A DNA stretch of 64,000 nucleotides from Agrobacterium tumefaciens (GTDB lineage: Bacteria; Pseudomonadota; Alphaproteobacteria; Rhizobiales; Rhizobiaceae). This document shows positions 7,875-16,931 of the stretch, piece by piece (the stretch's first letter is position 1; the number at the start of each line of letters is the position of its first letter). The notes below the pieces were generated by a model. It worked only from the letters and a program-made list of their open reading frames with translations, was not told where the DNA came from and ran no database searches. The translations under genes and the position numbers were made by a program. The stretch lies in contig NZ_CP039904.1 of assembly GCF_005221385.1 (NCBI RefSeq), forward strand, positions 1,166,501 to 1,230,500, in the 5' to 3' direction.

Positions 7875-8822
7875 TCAGCGCGTGGCCTTGGGGCCGCTTG
7901 CCAGAAGAATGACTGATATGATGATGAGGCCGGTGAGGATGAGGCGGATGCCGGCGCCGAAACCATAGGTGTTCAGCATCGAAACCACCAGGAACATGAA
8001 GAGCGAGGCGCCCCAGATGCCGGGAACGTTGGAGTCACCACCCGCCACCGCCGTGCCGCCGATGACGACGACGGCAATCGACATCAGCAGATATTCGGAT
8101 CCCATGTTGAGCGCCGCCCCGCCGGAAAAACTGGCGAGAAGATAACCGGCAATCGCTGCCAGCACCGCGCAGAGCACATAGGTGACGAAACGGGTGCCAT
8201 CCACCGGAATGCCGGTCATGCGGGCGGCAAAGGTGCTTTGGCCGATAGCGGAAATCCAGCGGCCGTAAAACGAACGGTCGAGCAGCAGCCATGCGATAAC
8301 CGAGAGGAGAAGCGCCACGAGTGCGACGTTTGGAATGCCGAAAGAGCTGGAGATGGCGAAAGTCGCCAATGTTTCCGGCGGCTTGATGCGAAGGCCGCGA
8401 TTTGACCAGATGGCGATGGATTGCACGATGAAGCTCATCGACAGCGTCGCGATGATCGGCGGGATGCGCAGGAGCTTGATCAGCGCATAATTGCCGATGC
8501 CAATGGCGATGCCAATCAGGATGGCGATCAGCAGTCCCGGCAGGATGAGACCGTCGGACACATCCATGAATTTCAGCGCCAGCGTGCCTGATAGCGTCAT
8601 TGTTGCGGGAACGCAGAGGTCGATATTGCCCGGCCCGAGCGTGATGACGAACATCTGGCCAATGCCGACGATGACGGAAAAGGCCGCGAAGGTGAGCGCC
8701 GCATGCGACAGCCCGAAGGAACTTGCGCCGCCGGTGAAGAGCACGGTGACGATCCACACGGCAGCCGTTGCGGCGAACGACCAGATCCATGGTTTTTTCG
8801 AGAGGGACGACAGTCCGTTCAT
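7875..8822 (-). CDS. sugar ABC transporter permease (RbsC type)
   Basis: 315 residues, mostly hydrophobic, with the BPD_transp_2 pattern: VIVGIGQMFVITLGPGNIDLCV in the first third, IPPIIATLSMSFIVQSIAIWSNRGL centrally, and SEYLLMSIAVVVIGGTAVAGGDSNVPGIWGA near the end, the cytoplasmic coupling region. It is an inner-membrane subunit of a ribose/xylose-class importer and overlaps the companion permease by four bases (ATGA). Two non-identical permeases suggest a heterodimeric channel. Confidence 0.9.
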   Translation of the reverse strand: MNGLSSLSKKPWIWSFAATAAVWIVTVLFTGGASSFGLSHAALTFAAFSVIVGIGQMFVITLGPGNIDLCVPATMTLSGTLALKFMDVSDGLILPGLLIAILIGIAIGIGNYALIKLLRIPPIIATLSMSFIVQSIAIWSNRGLRIKPPETLATFAISSSFGIPNVALVALLLSVIAWLLLDRSFYGRWISAIGQSTFAARMTGIPVDGTRFVTYVLCAVLAAIAGYLLASFSGGAALNMGSEYLLMSIAVVVIGGTAVAGGDSNVPGIWGASLFMFLVVSMLNTYGFGAGIRLILTGLIIISVILLASGPKATR

Positions 8823-9760
8823 TGGTTTTTCTCCCGCTTTTCAAGACGGTTGAGCAGGATGCGCAGCGCCAGCACGATGATCAGGATCGCGCCTTGCGCG
8901 CCGATCTGCCAGTCCGGCGAAATGCGCATGAAGGACAGGAAAGAGCCGGCAAGCGTCAGCGTCAGCGCGCCGATGACAGCGCCGACGGGTGAAACCCTTC
9001 CGCCGACGAATTCGCCGCCGCCCAGAATGACACCGGCAATCGACAGCAGCGTGTAACGCAGGGCGATATTGGCGTCGGCCGCGGTCGTCAGTCCGACAAG
9101 GGCGATGCCCGACAGCACCGCGAAGAAACCGGCGAGCGCAAAGGTGGCAGCGCGGATGCCGACCACCGACCAGCCGGAACGCTCGACGGAGCGGAAATTG
9201 CCGCCGACACCGCGCATCAGCACACCGAAAGAGGAGCGCATGACGATGTAATGGGCAACGACCGCGATCAGGATGCTGGCGACGATGGCGATCGGCACCA
9301 GCGGCGGTTTGGCTGTCATCAGCGCCCGGATGAAGGCGGGCGCCTGGCCGCCGGGCGAGGGCAGGATGAGCACGGCCAAACCGCCCCAGACGAAACTCAT
9401 GCCGAGTGTGACGACGATTGAGGGCAGGGCGCGGATATGGATGATGGCCCCGAGTGCGGCATAAACCGCAATCGCGCCGGCAAAGATCGCAATGCCGAGA
9501 AGCGGCGTCGTCTGCAGGAAGGTGGCGGTGACACAGGCGCAGAAACTGACGAAAGTGCCCATCGACAGGTCGAGATCGTTGACCGACATGATCAGCATCT
9601 GGGCAATGGTGGCAAGTGCGATAGGCACTGCCAGATTGAACAGCAGGTTCATGCCGTTATAGCTCATGGCGCGCGGTTGCATGTAGAAGACGGCGGCGAG
9701 CAGGAAGGCAAGCGAGGCGGCGGGAATGATGAGGCGAAGGGCGCTGGCGGAGAGTTTCAT
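8819..9760 (-). CDS. sugar ABC transporter permease (RbsC type), second subunit
   Basis: 313 residues. Family landmarks are IAQMLIMSVNDLDLSMGTFVSF (counterpart of the GGIDLSVG segment), IRALPSIVVTLGMSFVWGGLAV and LLSIAGVILGGGEFVGGRVSPVGAVIGA. It forms the channel together with the neighbouring permease. The gene overlaps the ATPase stop by four bases upstream and the second permease start by four bases downstream, indicating tight coupling. Confidence 0.9.
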   Translation of the reverse strand: MKLSASALRLIIPAASLAFLLAAVFYMQPRAMSYNGMNLLFNLAVPIALATIAQMLIMSVNDLDLSMGTFVSFCACVTATFLQTTPLLGIAIFAGAIAVYAALGAIIHIRALPSIVVTLGMSFVWGGLAVLILPSPGGQAPAFIRALMTAKPPLVPIAIVASILIAVVAHYIVMRSSFGVLMRGVGGNFRSVERSGWSVVGIRAATFALAGFFAVLSGIALVGLTTAADANIALRYTLLSIAGVILGGGEFVGGRVSPVGAVIGALTLTLAGSFLSFMRISPDWQIGAQGAILIIVLALRILLNRLEKREKNQ

Positions 9761-11220
9761 GCGTGGTCTTCTCCGGCAAAGGAAGCGGCCAGCACATTCT
9801 GCTCGGTGATGTCATCGCCGACGAGTTCCGCCTGAATGGCGCCGTCGCGGAAGACATAGACCCGGTCACAAAGGCGGATTTCGTCCATTTCGGTGGAGTA
9901 CCAGATGAAGGTGCGGCCATGAGAGGCTTCGGTTCTCAAGATGTCGTAGACCTCCTGTTTGGTGCCGATATCGACGCCGCGCATCGGGTCGTCCATCAAA
10001 ACGGTGCTGGCGGTGGTGGCAAGCGCGCGGGCGAAAAGCACTTTCTGCTGGTTGCCGCCGGAGAGGGATAGGATCTTGTTGCCCATATCAGGCGTGCGGA
10101 TTTCGATGCGCTGTTTCCACTGCGCGCCAAGTTCCATTTCCCTTGTCCGGTCCACCATGCCTGCCGATGAAATATCCCTGAGCGAGGCGATGGAAAGGTT
10201 CTTCAGGATGCTCCAGAGCGGGAAGGTGCCGTTCAGACTGCGGTCGCCCGCCACGAAGGCGATATCGGTCTTTCGCGAAGGCAGCCAGCTGCTGTTCTGC
10301 GCGAGATAAAGATCGAGCAATGCTTCGGTCTGGCCATGGCCGCCGAGGCCGGCAAGGCCGATGATCTCGCCGCGAAAGGCCTCGAAGGCGAGGCCTTCAC
10401 CGCGCCGCGCCGGCATGGAGAGCACCTTTTCGCCTGCCTTGCGGCCTTCTCCCTGCCGCCTGTCCTGTTCCTTGACGACGCTGCCCATGGCTTCGACCAG
10501 CGAGCGGGTGGTAAATTCCGCAGCCTTCCGGTCGGCCACCACCCGACCGTCCTTCATCACCACGATACGGGTGGCGGTGGAGAGAATTTCGCCGAGAATA
10601 TGCGAGATCAGCAGCACCGAGCCGCCCTCGCGCACGAAACGGCGGACATACTCCATCAGCTGCTCTGCAAGGCCGGCATCTAGCGAAGACGTCGGTTCAT
10701 CGAGGATCACCAGTCTCGGCGCCTGCGGAATGCGGCAGAAATTGATGGCGATTTCCACCATCTGCCGTTCGGCGATGGATAGTTCGGAAATCGTCAGTTC
10801 ACAATCGATGCCATGGCCGGGGAAAATTTCGTCCAGGGTCTGCCGGATCGTCGTCAGTGCCCGGCTGCGCCAGTTCCGGCCGCCGATTGCAGCATGCATG
10901 ATGCGGACATTTTCGCTGATCGTGAGGTTCGGGCAGAGCGACAGCTCCTGAAACACACAGCGCACGCCATTGGCACGGGCGGCCGCGATACCGTGGCGGT
11001 TCTGGTCGCCCCGATAGGAAATGGAACCCTCATGCGGTGTCAGCCCGCCATTGATAACGTTGACGATGGTGGATTTTCCCGCGCCGTTATGGCCGACGAG
11101 CCCGAGGCATTCCCCGGCACAGATGATGAGATCGGCCCCGTCCAGCGCCTTGACCGCGCCGAACACGACCTTCACGCCGCGCGCGGCGACGACCTCTTCC
11201 GCCTCGATGATGTCATTCAT
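9757..11220 (-). CDS. sugar ABC transporter, double ATP-binding protein (RbsA/XylG type)
   Basis: 487 residues with two nucleotide-binding halves. The first half has Walker A GHNGAGKST, a signature-like LSIAERQMVEIA and Walker B LVILDEPTSSLD. The second has signature LSGGNQQKVLFARAL and Walker B-like VLMDDPMRGVD, but its Walker A region reads GLGGHGQTEALL. About twenty-five residues normally present between that loop and the DR motif (here GDRSLNG) appear to be missing. RbsA-type proteins typically carry a degenerate second site, so function is plausible. ATG 11220 is preferred over the TTG six bases upstream. Confidence 0.9.
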   Translation of the reverse strand: MNDIIEAEEVVAARGVKVVFGAVKALDGADLIICAGECLGLVGHNGAGKSTIVNVINGGLTPHEGSISYRGDQNRHGIAAARANGVRCVFQELSLCPNLTISENVRIMHAAIGGRNWRSRALTTIRQTLDEIFPGHGIDCELTISELSIAERQMVEIAINFCRIPQAPRLVILDEPTSSLDAGLAEQLMEYVRRFVREGGSVLLISHILGEILSTATRIVVMKDGRVVADRKAAEFTTRSLVEAMGSVVKEQDRRQGEGRKAGEKVLSMPARRGEGLAFEAFRGEIIGLAGLGGHGQTEALLDLYLAQNSSWLPSRKTDIAFVAGDRSLNGTFPLWSILKNLSIASLRDISSAGMVDRTREMELGAQWKQRIEIRTPDMGNKILSLSGGNQQKVLFARALATTASTVLMDDPMRGVDIGTKQEVYDILRTEASHGRTFIWYSTEMDEIRLCDRVYVFRDGAIQAELVGDDITEQNVLAASFAGEDHA

Positions 11221-11318
11221 GAGCAATTACGCCAGTGATCTGAAAATCGGATAATAGTGTTGGCTGCTGCGGCGTCCGTTTCCGGAGCGCCGCAGATATC
11301 GGTTGTGAACCGGCCCGC

Positions 11319-12332
11319 TTATTTGGCGGCGATGGCCTTCTGCGCATCCGCCTGCGAATATTCCACATTCGCCACGCCACCCTTCTGGGTCGTCTTCAGG
11401 TTTTCCTCAAGATTACCCTGATCGATACGCAGGAAGGGAACGGTCAGATCCTTCTTCACATCCTTGCCGTCGAGGATCTGCTGCGCCACCCAGAAAGCCA
11501 GCGTCGAGACGCCGGGGGCGATGGAGACGGACATGGTCTCGTAACCGCCCGCATCCTTCTGCTGTTTCCACCATTGCAGCTCGTCTTCGCGGTTGCCCAT
11601 CACGATGGTCGGCGTCGGGCGCTTGGCGGCGGCGAAAGCCTGTGCGGCACCGTAACCGTCACCGCCCTGCGTCACCACGGCGGCAACTTCGGGAAGGCTT
11701 GGCAGGATGCCGGCAACGGCGCGCTGTGCCACATCCTGCGCCCAGTCGCCATTGACCGAACCGACAATCTTGAACTGCGGGTTCTTGGCGACACCGGCGG
11801 CAATGCCGGCATGGATTTCATCATCCACCGAAACGCCTGCAAGACCGCGGATTTCGAGCAGATTGCCGCCCTTCGGCATGGCCTTGGCCAGATAGTCGAT
11901 CTGGCTTTCACCCATCGCCTTGAAATCCACCGCGATACGCCATGCGCAGGGTTCGGTGACGATGCCGTCGAAGGAAACGACGGTGATGCCGGCGTCGCAG
12001 GCTTCCTTCACAGCGCCGTTAAGGGCGGTGGGGGAGGCGGCGTTGATGACGATGGCGTCATAACCCTGCAGAATGAGATTCTGGATTTGCGCCGCCTGTT
12101 CGGTCGCCTGGTTTTCGGCGGTTGTGAAGGCGTCGGCGCTCGCGACCTGCTTGTCGGCGACCGCCTGCTTGGTGATCTTGTCCCAGCTGGTCAGCATTGC
12201 CTGACGCCAGGAATTGCCTGCGTAATTGTTCGAAAGCGCGATTTTTTTTGCCGACGTATCGGCATGAGCGGTGATCGGCAAGGCTGCGCACGCGACAGCG
12301 GCCGACGCCAGAAGCATCTTCCTGAAAGCCAT
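11319..12332 (-). CDS. sugar ABC transporter substrate-binding protein (RbsB type)
   Basis: 337 residues with a Sec signal (MAFRKMLLASAAVACAALPITAHA) and a type I periplasmic binding fold: KKIALSNNYAGNSWRQAML, then QAAQIQNLILQGYDAIVINAASP, and GITVVSFDGIVTEPC. It is the first gene of the transporter operon and would set substrate specificity. The sugar cannot be told from sequence alone; the downstream lactonase points to an aldose that is oxidised to a lactone. The gene is divergent from the two-component system beginning at 12635. Confidence 0.88.
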   Translation of the reverse strand: MAFRKMLLASAAVACAALPITAHADTSAKKIALSNNYAGNSWRQAMLTSWDKITKQAVADKQVASADAFTTAENQATEQAAQIQNLILQGYDAIVINAASPTALNGAVKEACDAGITVVSFDGIVTEPCAWRIAVDFKAMGESQIDYLAKAMPKGGNLLEIRGLAGVSVDDEIHAGIAAGVAKNPQFKIVGSVNGDWAQDVAQRAVAGILPSLPEVAAVVTQGGDGYGAAQAFAAAKRPTPTIVMGNREDELQWWKQQKDAGGYETMSVSIAPGVSTLAFWVAQQILDGKDVKKDLTVPFLRIDQGNLEENLKTTQKGGVANVEYSQADAQKAIAAK

Positions 12333-12634
12333 TGATTTTCCTCCCTGGTGGCTTGCCCTTTCGGGTCCGGAACCCTCACCCGCCGCAAATCTCCTCGGCA
12401 GCAGACGAAATCCCGTTGCACTGGAGCTCCGTTCCCCAGTACAAGCGAGAATGACCAAGAAGATTTGGCTTGTATAGGCGGATCACGGCAATCTTCCTGC
12501 GGGTTTCCGCAGAAAGCATGCGGGAACCCGCAGGACGAACCGGCCTTGCCCGGCGCAGAATGGATGATGCGGCATTCCGAAGGGTCATCTCAGCCGCAAT
12601 GGTCGAAGGCAGGCGCTTGGGAGGGTGCCCGCAC
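12333..12634. promoter_or_regulatory. divergent regulatory region of the sugar transporter and two-component genes
   Basis: About 300 bases without a convincing gene separate the minus-strand transporter operon from the plus-strand kinase. It must hold both promoters. It contains the strong inverted repeat at 12496-12534 and GGGAGGG (12619-12625), the likely ribosome binding site of the kinase. The kinase frame is open back to 12470, but that extension reads through the palindrome and is arginine-rich, so I treat it as non-coding. Confidence 0.5.
12496..12534. repeat. 39-base inverted repeat (16-base arms) in the transporter/kinase divergent region
   Basis: CCTGCGGGTTTCCGCA (12496-12511) faces TGCGGGAACCCGCAGG (12519-12534) across the seven-base spacer GAAAGCA, with a single T:G exception in the arms. 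No T-run follows in either direction, which argues against a plain terminator. It may be an operator for the neighbouring regulator or a structured leader. Confidence 0.7.
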
Positions 12635-13870
12635 ATGTTGGATACGCCGAAAAGCGCTCTGTTTCACCACTATATGGGCATTTCGCGGCTGCTCGCCGGG
12701 CAGCTGGAATTCAATGCCATCATTCAGGCGGTTGCCACCGAGATCAGCCATATCATCCCGCATGACCATATGGATGTCTGCATCAAGCAGCTGGATGACA
12801 AGTACCATATTGCCTATGAGAGCGGTCTGGTCAGTGCGTGGAGCCGGCAGCCGCCCGCCCTTCTGACCGGTAGCCCGATCCGGTCCCTGCTATCAGGTGC
12901 GGTCGAATATCTTTTGAGCGGCGATGCCTGCGCCGATCCGCGCTTTCACTTCGAAGGTTCGTTTTCGAGCCCGATCATCGAACTTGGCCTGCACAGCCGC
13001 CTGCATGTGCCGATGAAGGTGCATGGCGATATCATCGGCGCGCTCAGCTGTTCGTCACACCAGTCGGACGCCTATGGGGTGGAGGATGTCGCCAATGCCC
13101 GCGCGGTTGCGGATTTGCTGGCGCCCTATTTCTACGCCATCCGTGCCGCCGAACAGGCCAAGCGTTCCGCCATCGAGGAGGCGCGCGCCAATGCTCGCGA
13201 AGAGGGCCTGCGGCTGGGTGCCCTGCAATTGACCGAGGCGCTGGAGGCCGAACGGCAGCGCATCGGCATGGATCTTCATGACCAGACGCTGGCGGATCTC
13301 ACACGGCTGGCGCGGCGCATCGAGCGCATGAGCCATGCTTCCGATGTTTCGGGCGAGATGCTGGAGCCGGTGGTGCGCAGCCTGCAGCATTGCATGCAGG
13401 ACCTGCGTGAAATCATCGAGGAGGCAAAACCCTCCATCCTGCAATTGTTCGGCGTCGTGCAGGCGATCGAGACCTATGTGGACCGCTCCGTCCGTGACAG
13501 CGGATATGCGATTGAATGGTCGGTAACCGATGAGACCGACGGGCTGGTGGAAACGCTCGACAAGACGGTGGCCATCTCGCTGTTCCGCATCGTGCAGGAG
13601 GCGGTCAACAATGCCATTCGCCACGCCCAACCGGAAACCATTGCCGTGACGCTTTCGTCCGTCGATGGCGGGTTGCGGGTGACGGTGAGCGATGACGGCA
13701 GCGGCGGCGGTGAAGGCGGAGCCTCCGGCGGTCTCGGCATCGGCAACATGAAGACGCGGGCGCGGCTGATTTCGGCGCGGTTCGATATTGGCGGTAACGG
13801 TGCGGGAGCCGGAACCCGCATTACTGTAACGCTGCCGGAAAGCGCTTTCGACCGGCGGGAGGATGTGTGA
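12635..13870 (+). CDS. cytoplasmic GAF-domain sensor histidine kinase (NarL/UhpB-type partner)
   Basis: 411 residues. A GAF-like sensor module occupies roughly residues 20-170. A coiled segment and an H-box ERQRIGMDLHDQTLADL (His 215) follow. The ATPase domain has N-box FRIVQEAVNNAIRHA, the D-box VSDDGSGGG and G-box GGLGIGNMKTRA. This is the HisKA_3 class that partners LuxR-type regulators. No transmembrane helix is visible, so it senses an internal signal. ATG 12635 has GGGAGGG about nine bases upstream; a longer in-frame start at 12470 exists. The response regulator starts one base after the stop. Divergent placement from a sugar ABC operon suggests control of that operon, which is inference. 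Confidence 0.85.
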   Translation: MLDTPKSALFHHYMGISRLLAGQLEFNAIIQAVATEISHIIPHDHMDVCIKQLDDKYHIAYESGLVSAWSRQPPALLTGSPIRSLLSGAVEYLLSGDACADPRFHFEGSFSSPIIELGLHSRLHVPMKVHGDIIGALSCSSHQSDAYGVEDVANARAVADLLAPYFYAIRAAEQAKRSAIEEARANAREEGLRLGALQLTEALEAERQRIGMDLHDQTLADLTRLARRIERMSHASDVSGEMLEPVVRSLQHCMQDLREIIEEAKPSILQLFGVVQAIETYVDRSVRDSGYAIEWSVTDETDGLVETLDKTVAISLFRIVQEAVNNAIRHAQPETIAVTLSSVDGGLRVTVSDDGSGGGEGGASGGLGIGNMKTRARLISARFDIGGNGAGAGTRITVTLPESAFDRREDV

Positions 13871-13871
13871 C

Positions 13872-14594
13872 ATGGACGTGCTGATCGTCGAGGACGATGC
13901 GCTGCACCGCGCCTATCTGAACGAGGCCGTGCGTGCCGCCCTGCCGGAATGCGACAAGGTGCTGGAAGCGGCCAACGGCAGAACCGGTGAAAAGCTCGCG
14001 CGGGAAAACCGGGCCGCCCATATTGTCATGGATTTGCAGATGAACGAGCGCAACGGCATTGAGGCGGCGCGCACCATCTGGAAGGAAAGGCCGGATACAC
14101 GCATCCTGTTCTGGTCCAACTATTCCGACGAGGCCTATGTGCGCGGCGTCTCCCGCATCGTGCCGGAAGGGGCTGCCTATGGCTACGTGCTGAAATCGGC
14201 CTCCGACGATCGGTTACGGCTGGCGCTGCGCAGCATCTTCATCGAGGCGCAATGCGTGATCGACCGGGAAGTGCGCGGCCTGCAGGAAAAGAGCCTCGGC
14301 AAGGCGCACGGTTTTACCGATTCCGAATATGAAATCCTTGTCGATGTCGCACTCGGCCTCACCGACAAGGCGATTGCGCGCCGTCGCAACTTGTCGCTGC
14401 GCAGCGTGCAGAACCGGCTGCAAAGCCTCTATGAAAAGTTGAACGTGCATCAGGCTCCTGGTGATGATGATGCGGAAGGCCGGTATAATCTTCGAACCCG
14501 CGCCGTCACGGTGGCCTTCCTGCGCAAGCTTTTGAATTACAGTGCGCTGGAAAGGGCCGAGCGGGAACTGGCGGAATGGGCGGGGAGCCGCTGA
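13872..14594 (+). CDS. response regulator with receiver and LuxR-like HTH domains
   Basis: 240 residues. The receiver domain starts DVLIVEDDALHR; the phospho-acceptor is Asp 54 in HIVMDLQMNERNG and the conserved Lys is in YGYVLKSAS. The C-terminal helix-turn-helix (about residues 140-195) reads FTDSEYEILVDVALGLTDKAIARR, then LSLRSVQNRLQSLYEKLNV. It is NarL/LuxR-like, but the usual LTxREREVL is replaced by FTDSEYEIL. ATG 13872 has GGGAGGA nine bases upstream; ATG 13863 is possible. It is the cognate partner of the preceding kinase. Confidence 0.87.
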   Translation: MDVLIVEDDALHRAYLNEAVRAALPECDKVLEAANGRTGEKLARENRAAHIVMDLQMNERNGIEAARTIWKERPDTRILFWSNYSDEAYVRGVSRIVPEGAAYGYVLKSASDDRLRLALRSIFIEAQCVIDREVRGLQEKSLGKAHGFTDSEYEILVDVALGLTDKAIARRRNLSLRSVQNRLQSLYEKLNVHQAPGDDDAEGRYNLRTRAVTVAFLRKLLNYSALERAERELAEWAGSR

Positions 14595-14597
14595 GCC

Positions 14598-15614
14598 CTA
14601 CGGCAGGAAGGCAAGCAGCCGTCTTTCATCCGCCCTGAGGCCGTAAACGGGCTTTGCCCCAACTTTCAAAATGCGGCCAAGCTTTTTCTGCGCCCTTTCC
14701 TCCGTCGCAATCTCGAGAACGGCAGGGTGCACATAACTCTTGCGGCAGATGGCGGGTGTATTGGAAAGCTCCGTCGCTGCCGCCTGACACATGCCCTTTA
14801 TGCTTGGTTTTTCACCTGACGCCACATGCTCCATCGCATCGCAGAAGGCCGCCAATGTTCCGCCCCAGGTACGGAACGTCTTGGCGGAAATTCCGGCGCC
14901 GCCGGTGCGGGAGAGGTAAGCGTTGAGATCGCTGGAATCGACTGAATGCACCCGGTTTTCGCTATCCTGCCAGACGAAGAGTTCCTTGCCGGGCAGATCG
15001 GCGATTTCCTCAAGTATCTTCTGAAGCCGGGGGTGGCGCAACTGGCGCTTCACCTTCTGTCCGCCCTTGGCGGCAAAGCGCAATTCGATGGTCTCACCAA
15101 AGGAGACGTGGCGTTTGAGCAACGTCGTCGCGCCATAGGTGCCGTTGGTTTCGAGATAGGAACGGTTGCCGACGCGCAGATAGGCGGCATCGAGCAGCAG
15201 CGTGAGCGCGGCCAGCGTCATCTCCGGCCCGTGATCCTGTTTCTCGATATCGGCAATGGCCCGGCGACGAATGGCGGGCAGCGCCTTGCCGAAGCTTTTG
15301 AGCTGGAAGAATTTCGTCTCACCCCGCAGGGCGTGCCAGTCAGGATGATAGCGATATTGTTTTCGCCCACGGGCATCGAAGCCGGTTGCCTGTAGATGCC
15401 CGGTGGGATCAATGCATATCCATACGTCCCGGTAGGCTGGTGGCACGCCGAGCGCCTTGATGCGCTTCAGTTCTACGCTGTCGGACAGTAATTCTCCGCC
15501 CGGCAGACGGTAACAGAAACCGCGTCCGCGTTTCTCGCGGGCAATGCCCGGCTCCTGATCGTTGACATAGGCAAGTCCGATTTTGGCAAGAAGGCGGGTG
15601 GGCGGTTGTGGCAT
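14598..15614 (-). CDS. DNA topoisomerase IB (poxvirus/eukaryote-like)
   Basis: 338 residues, typical for bacterial TopIB. The N-terminal domain has GFCYRLPGGE, IKALGVPPAYRDVWIC and DARGRKQYRYHPDW. The catalytic domain has LRVGNRSYLETNGTYGATTL and FRTWGGTLAAF. It ends with LSNTPAICRKSYVHPAV, where Tyr 294 is the expected nucleophile and Arg and Lys residues of the active site are present. The enzyme relaxes supercoils through a 3'-phosphotyrosine intermediate. The gene converges with the response regulator (three bases between the stops). Confidence 0.93.
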   Translation of the reverse strand: MPQPPTRLLAKIGLAYVNDQEPGIAREKRGRGFCYRLPGGELLSDSVELKRIKALGVPPAYRDVWICIDPTGHLQATGFDARGRKQYRYHPDWHALRGETKFFQLKSFGKALPAIRRRAIADIEKQDHGPEMTLAALTLLLDAAYLRVGNRSYLETNGTYGATTLLKRHVSFGETIELRFAAKGGQKVKRQLRHPRLQKILEEIADLPGKELFVWQDSENRVHSVDSSDLNAYLSRTGGAGISAKTFRTWGGTLAAFCDAMEHVASGEKPSIKGMCQAAATELSNTPAICRKSYVHPAVLEIATEERAQKKLGRILKVGAKPVYGLRADERRLLAFLP

Positions 15615-15653
15615 GGTTTCTTCCGGCAGGTTTCACGCTGCGGCAAACGAAAA

Positions 15654-15681
15654 ACAGGCCGCCTTCGTTCCGGCGGCCTGT
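15654..15681 (-). terminator. intrinsic terminator after the sugar dehydrogenase gene
   Basis: Perfect ten-base stem ACAGGCCGCC/GGCGGCCTGT with an eight-base loop. On the minus strand it is followed by TTTTTCG. It lies 20 bases after the stop of the dehydrogenase gene at 15702. Confidence 0.8.
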
Positions 15682-15701
15682 CGTTCCAGTCGTGAGTTTT
15701 C

Positions 15702-16931
15702 TCAACCGGCCTTGGCAATCCGCAGAATCTGCGATTCGCCGCCGCCGCGCTCTTCGGTCACGGCATAGATCGCGCCATCCGGACCGACCTTCACGTCGCG
15801 GATGCGCGCTTCCAGCGGTAGCCGGCTTTCGGTCGCGACCCTGTCTCCATCGATATGCAGGATGACGAGACCCTGGCTCACCAGACCACCGACAATGAAG
15901 GCGCCCTTCCATTCGGGAATCTGGTCGCCGTCATAATAGGTCATGCCGGAAGGGCCGATAACGGGGTCCCAATAATAGACCGGCTGTTCCATGCCTTCCT
16001 TGGCGGTAACGCCTTCGCCAACCGACCGGCCGCTATATTCGACGCCATAGGTAATCACCGGCCAGCCGTAATTCAGGCCCGCTTTCGGCATGTTGAGCTC
16101 ATCGCCGCCCTTCGGGCCGTGTTCCACGGTCCAGAGCCTGCCCTCTCCATCCAGCGCTGCGGCCTGCAGGTTGCGGTGACCATAGCTCCAGATTTCCGGC
16201 AGGGCATTCTGCTGACCGGCGAAGGGGTTACCCTCAAAAGCCTTGCCTTCGGCATCAATGCGGAAGACCTTGCCAAGACCACTCGACAGATCCTGGGCCT
16301 GCACGCGTGGTGTTGCATCCGAACGTTCGCCGACGGTGACGTAAAGCTCTTTGTCAGGTCCGAAGACGAGGCGGGAGCCGAAATGCTTGTCGCCGTCATA
16401 GGTGGGCATCTGGCGGAAAATCACCGAGACATCTTCCAGTTTTGCCGCACCGCCATCTTCGGCCAGCTTGGCCGAAGCGACGGAGGTGCCGTTGCCGCCA
16501 TCACGTGGTTCGGAGAAGGAAAAGAAGATTTTACGCGATGTCTCGAAATCGGGAGCCAGCGCGATGTCGAGAAGACCACCCTGTCCGGCGGATGCCACCT
16601 CGGGCACACCCGCGATCGCCGGGCCGGCCTTGCCATCAGCGACGATATGCATGGCGCCTTCCTTGGCGGCGACGATCATGCGGCCGTCGGGAAGGAATTC
16701 CATCGACCAAAGATGCGGAAGACCCTCGGCGACGACGGTTTTTTCAATGTTCGGCTGGGCAGCTGCCTGCGGCGCGCGCGTCTGGCCCTCGAAAGCCGGC
16801 TTCTGATCCGGCGCATTTGGCCGTTTCGTTTCGGCAGCCGGAGCGGTCTGTGCATGGGCGGCGCCGGCGAACGGCACGGCAAGCAGCGCACATAAGATCG
16901 TCGAACTCAGAAATCGGTTGTTGTGGAACAT
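15702..16931 (-). CDS. PQQ-dependent aldose sugar dehydrogenase-like (GSDH family), exported
   Basis: 409 residues with a Sec signal ending AGAAHAQ. The soluble glucose/sorbosone dehydrogenase propeller is clear: GLPHLWSMEFLPDGRMIVAAKEG, GQGGLLDIALAPDFE, HFGSRLVFGPDKELYVTVGER, GHRNLQAAALDGEGRLWTVEHGP with the downstream GGDELN, LNYGWPVITYG and GPSGMTYYDGD. Members oxidise aldoses in the periplasm with bound pyrroloquinoline quinone. The His-containing GHRN and EHGPKGGDELN segments match the YliI/Asd subgroup. AAGGAAGGGAG lies in front of the ATG. PQQ biosynthesis genes are not in the window. Confidence 0.88.
   Translation of the reverse strand: MFHNNRFLSSTILCALLAVPFAGAAHAQTAPAAETKRPNAPDQKPAFEGQTRAPQAAAQPNIEKTVVAEGLPHLWSMEFLPDGRMIVAAKEGAMHIVADGKAGPAIAGVPEVASAGQGGLLDIALAPDFETSRKIFFSFSEPRDGGNGTSVASAKLAEDGGAAKLEDVSVIFRQMPTYDGDKHFGSRLVFGPDKELYVTVGERSDATPRVQAQDLSSGLGKVFRIDAEGKAFEGNPFAGQQNALPEIWSYGHRNLQAAALDGEGRLWTVEHGPKGGDELNMPKAGLNYGWPVITYGVEYSGRSVGEGVTAKEGMEQPVYYWDPVIGPSGMTYYDGDQIPEWKGAFIVGGLVSQGLVILHIDGDRVATESRLPLEARIRDVKVGPDGAIYAVTEERGGGESQILRIAKAG

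Noticed and set aside
12470..12634. N-terminal extension of the GAF kinase
   Set aside because: It reads through the inverted repeat, is arginine-rich and has a weaker start than ATG 12635 with GGGAGGG.
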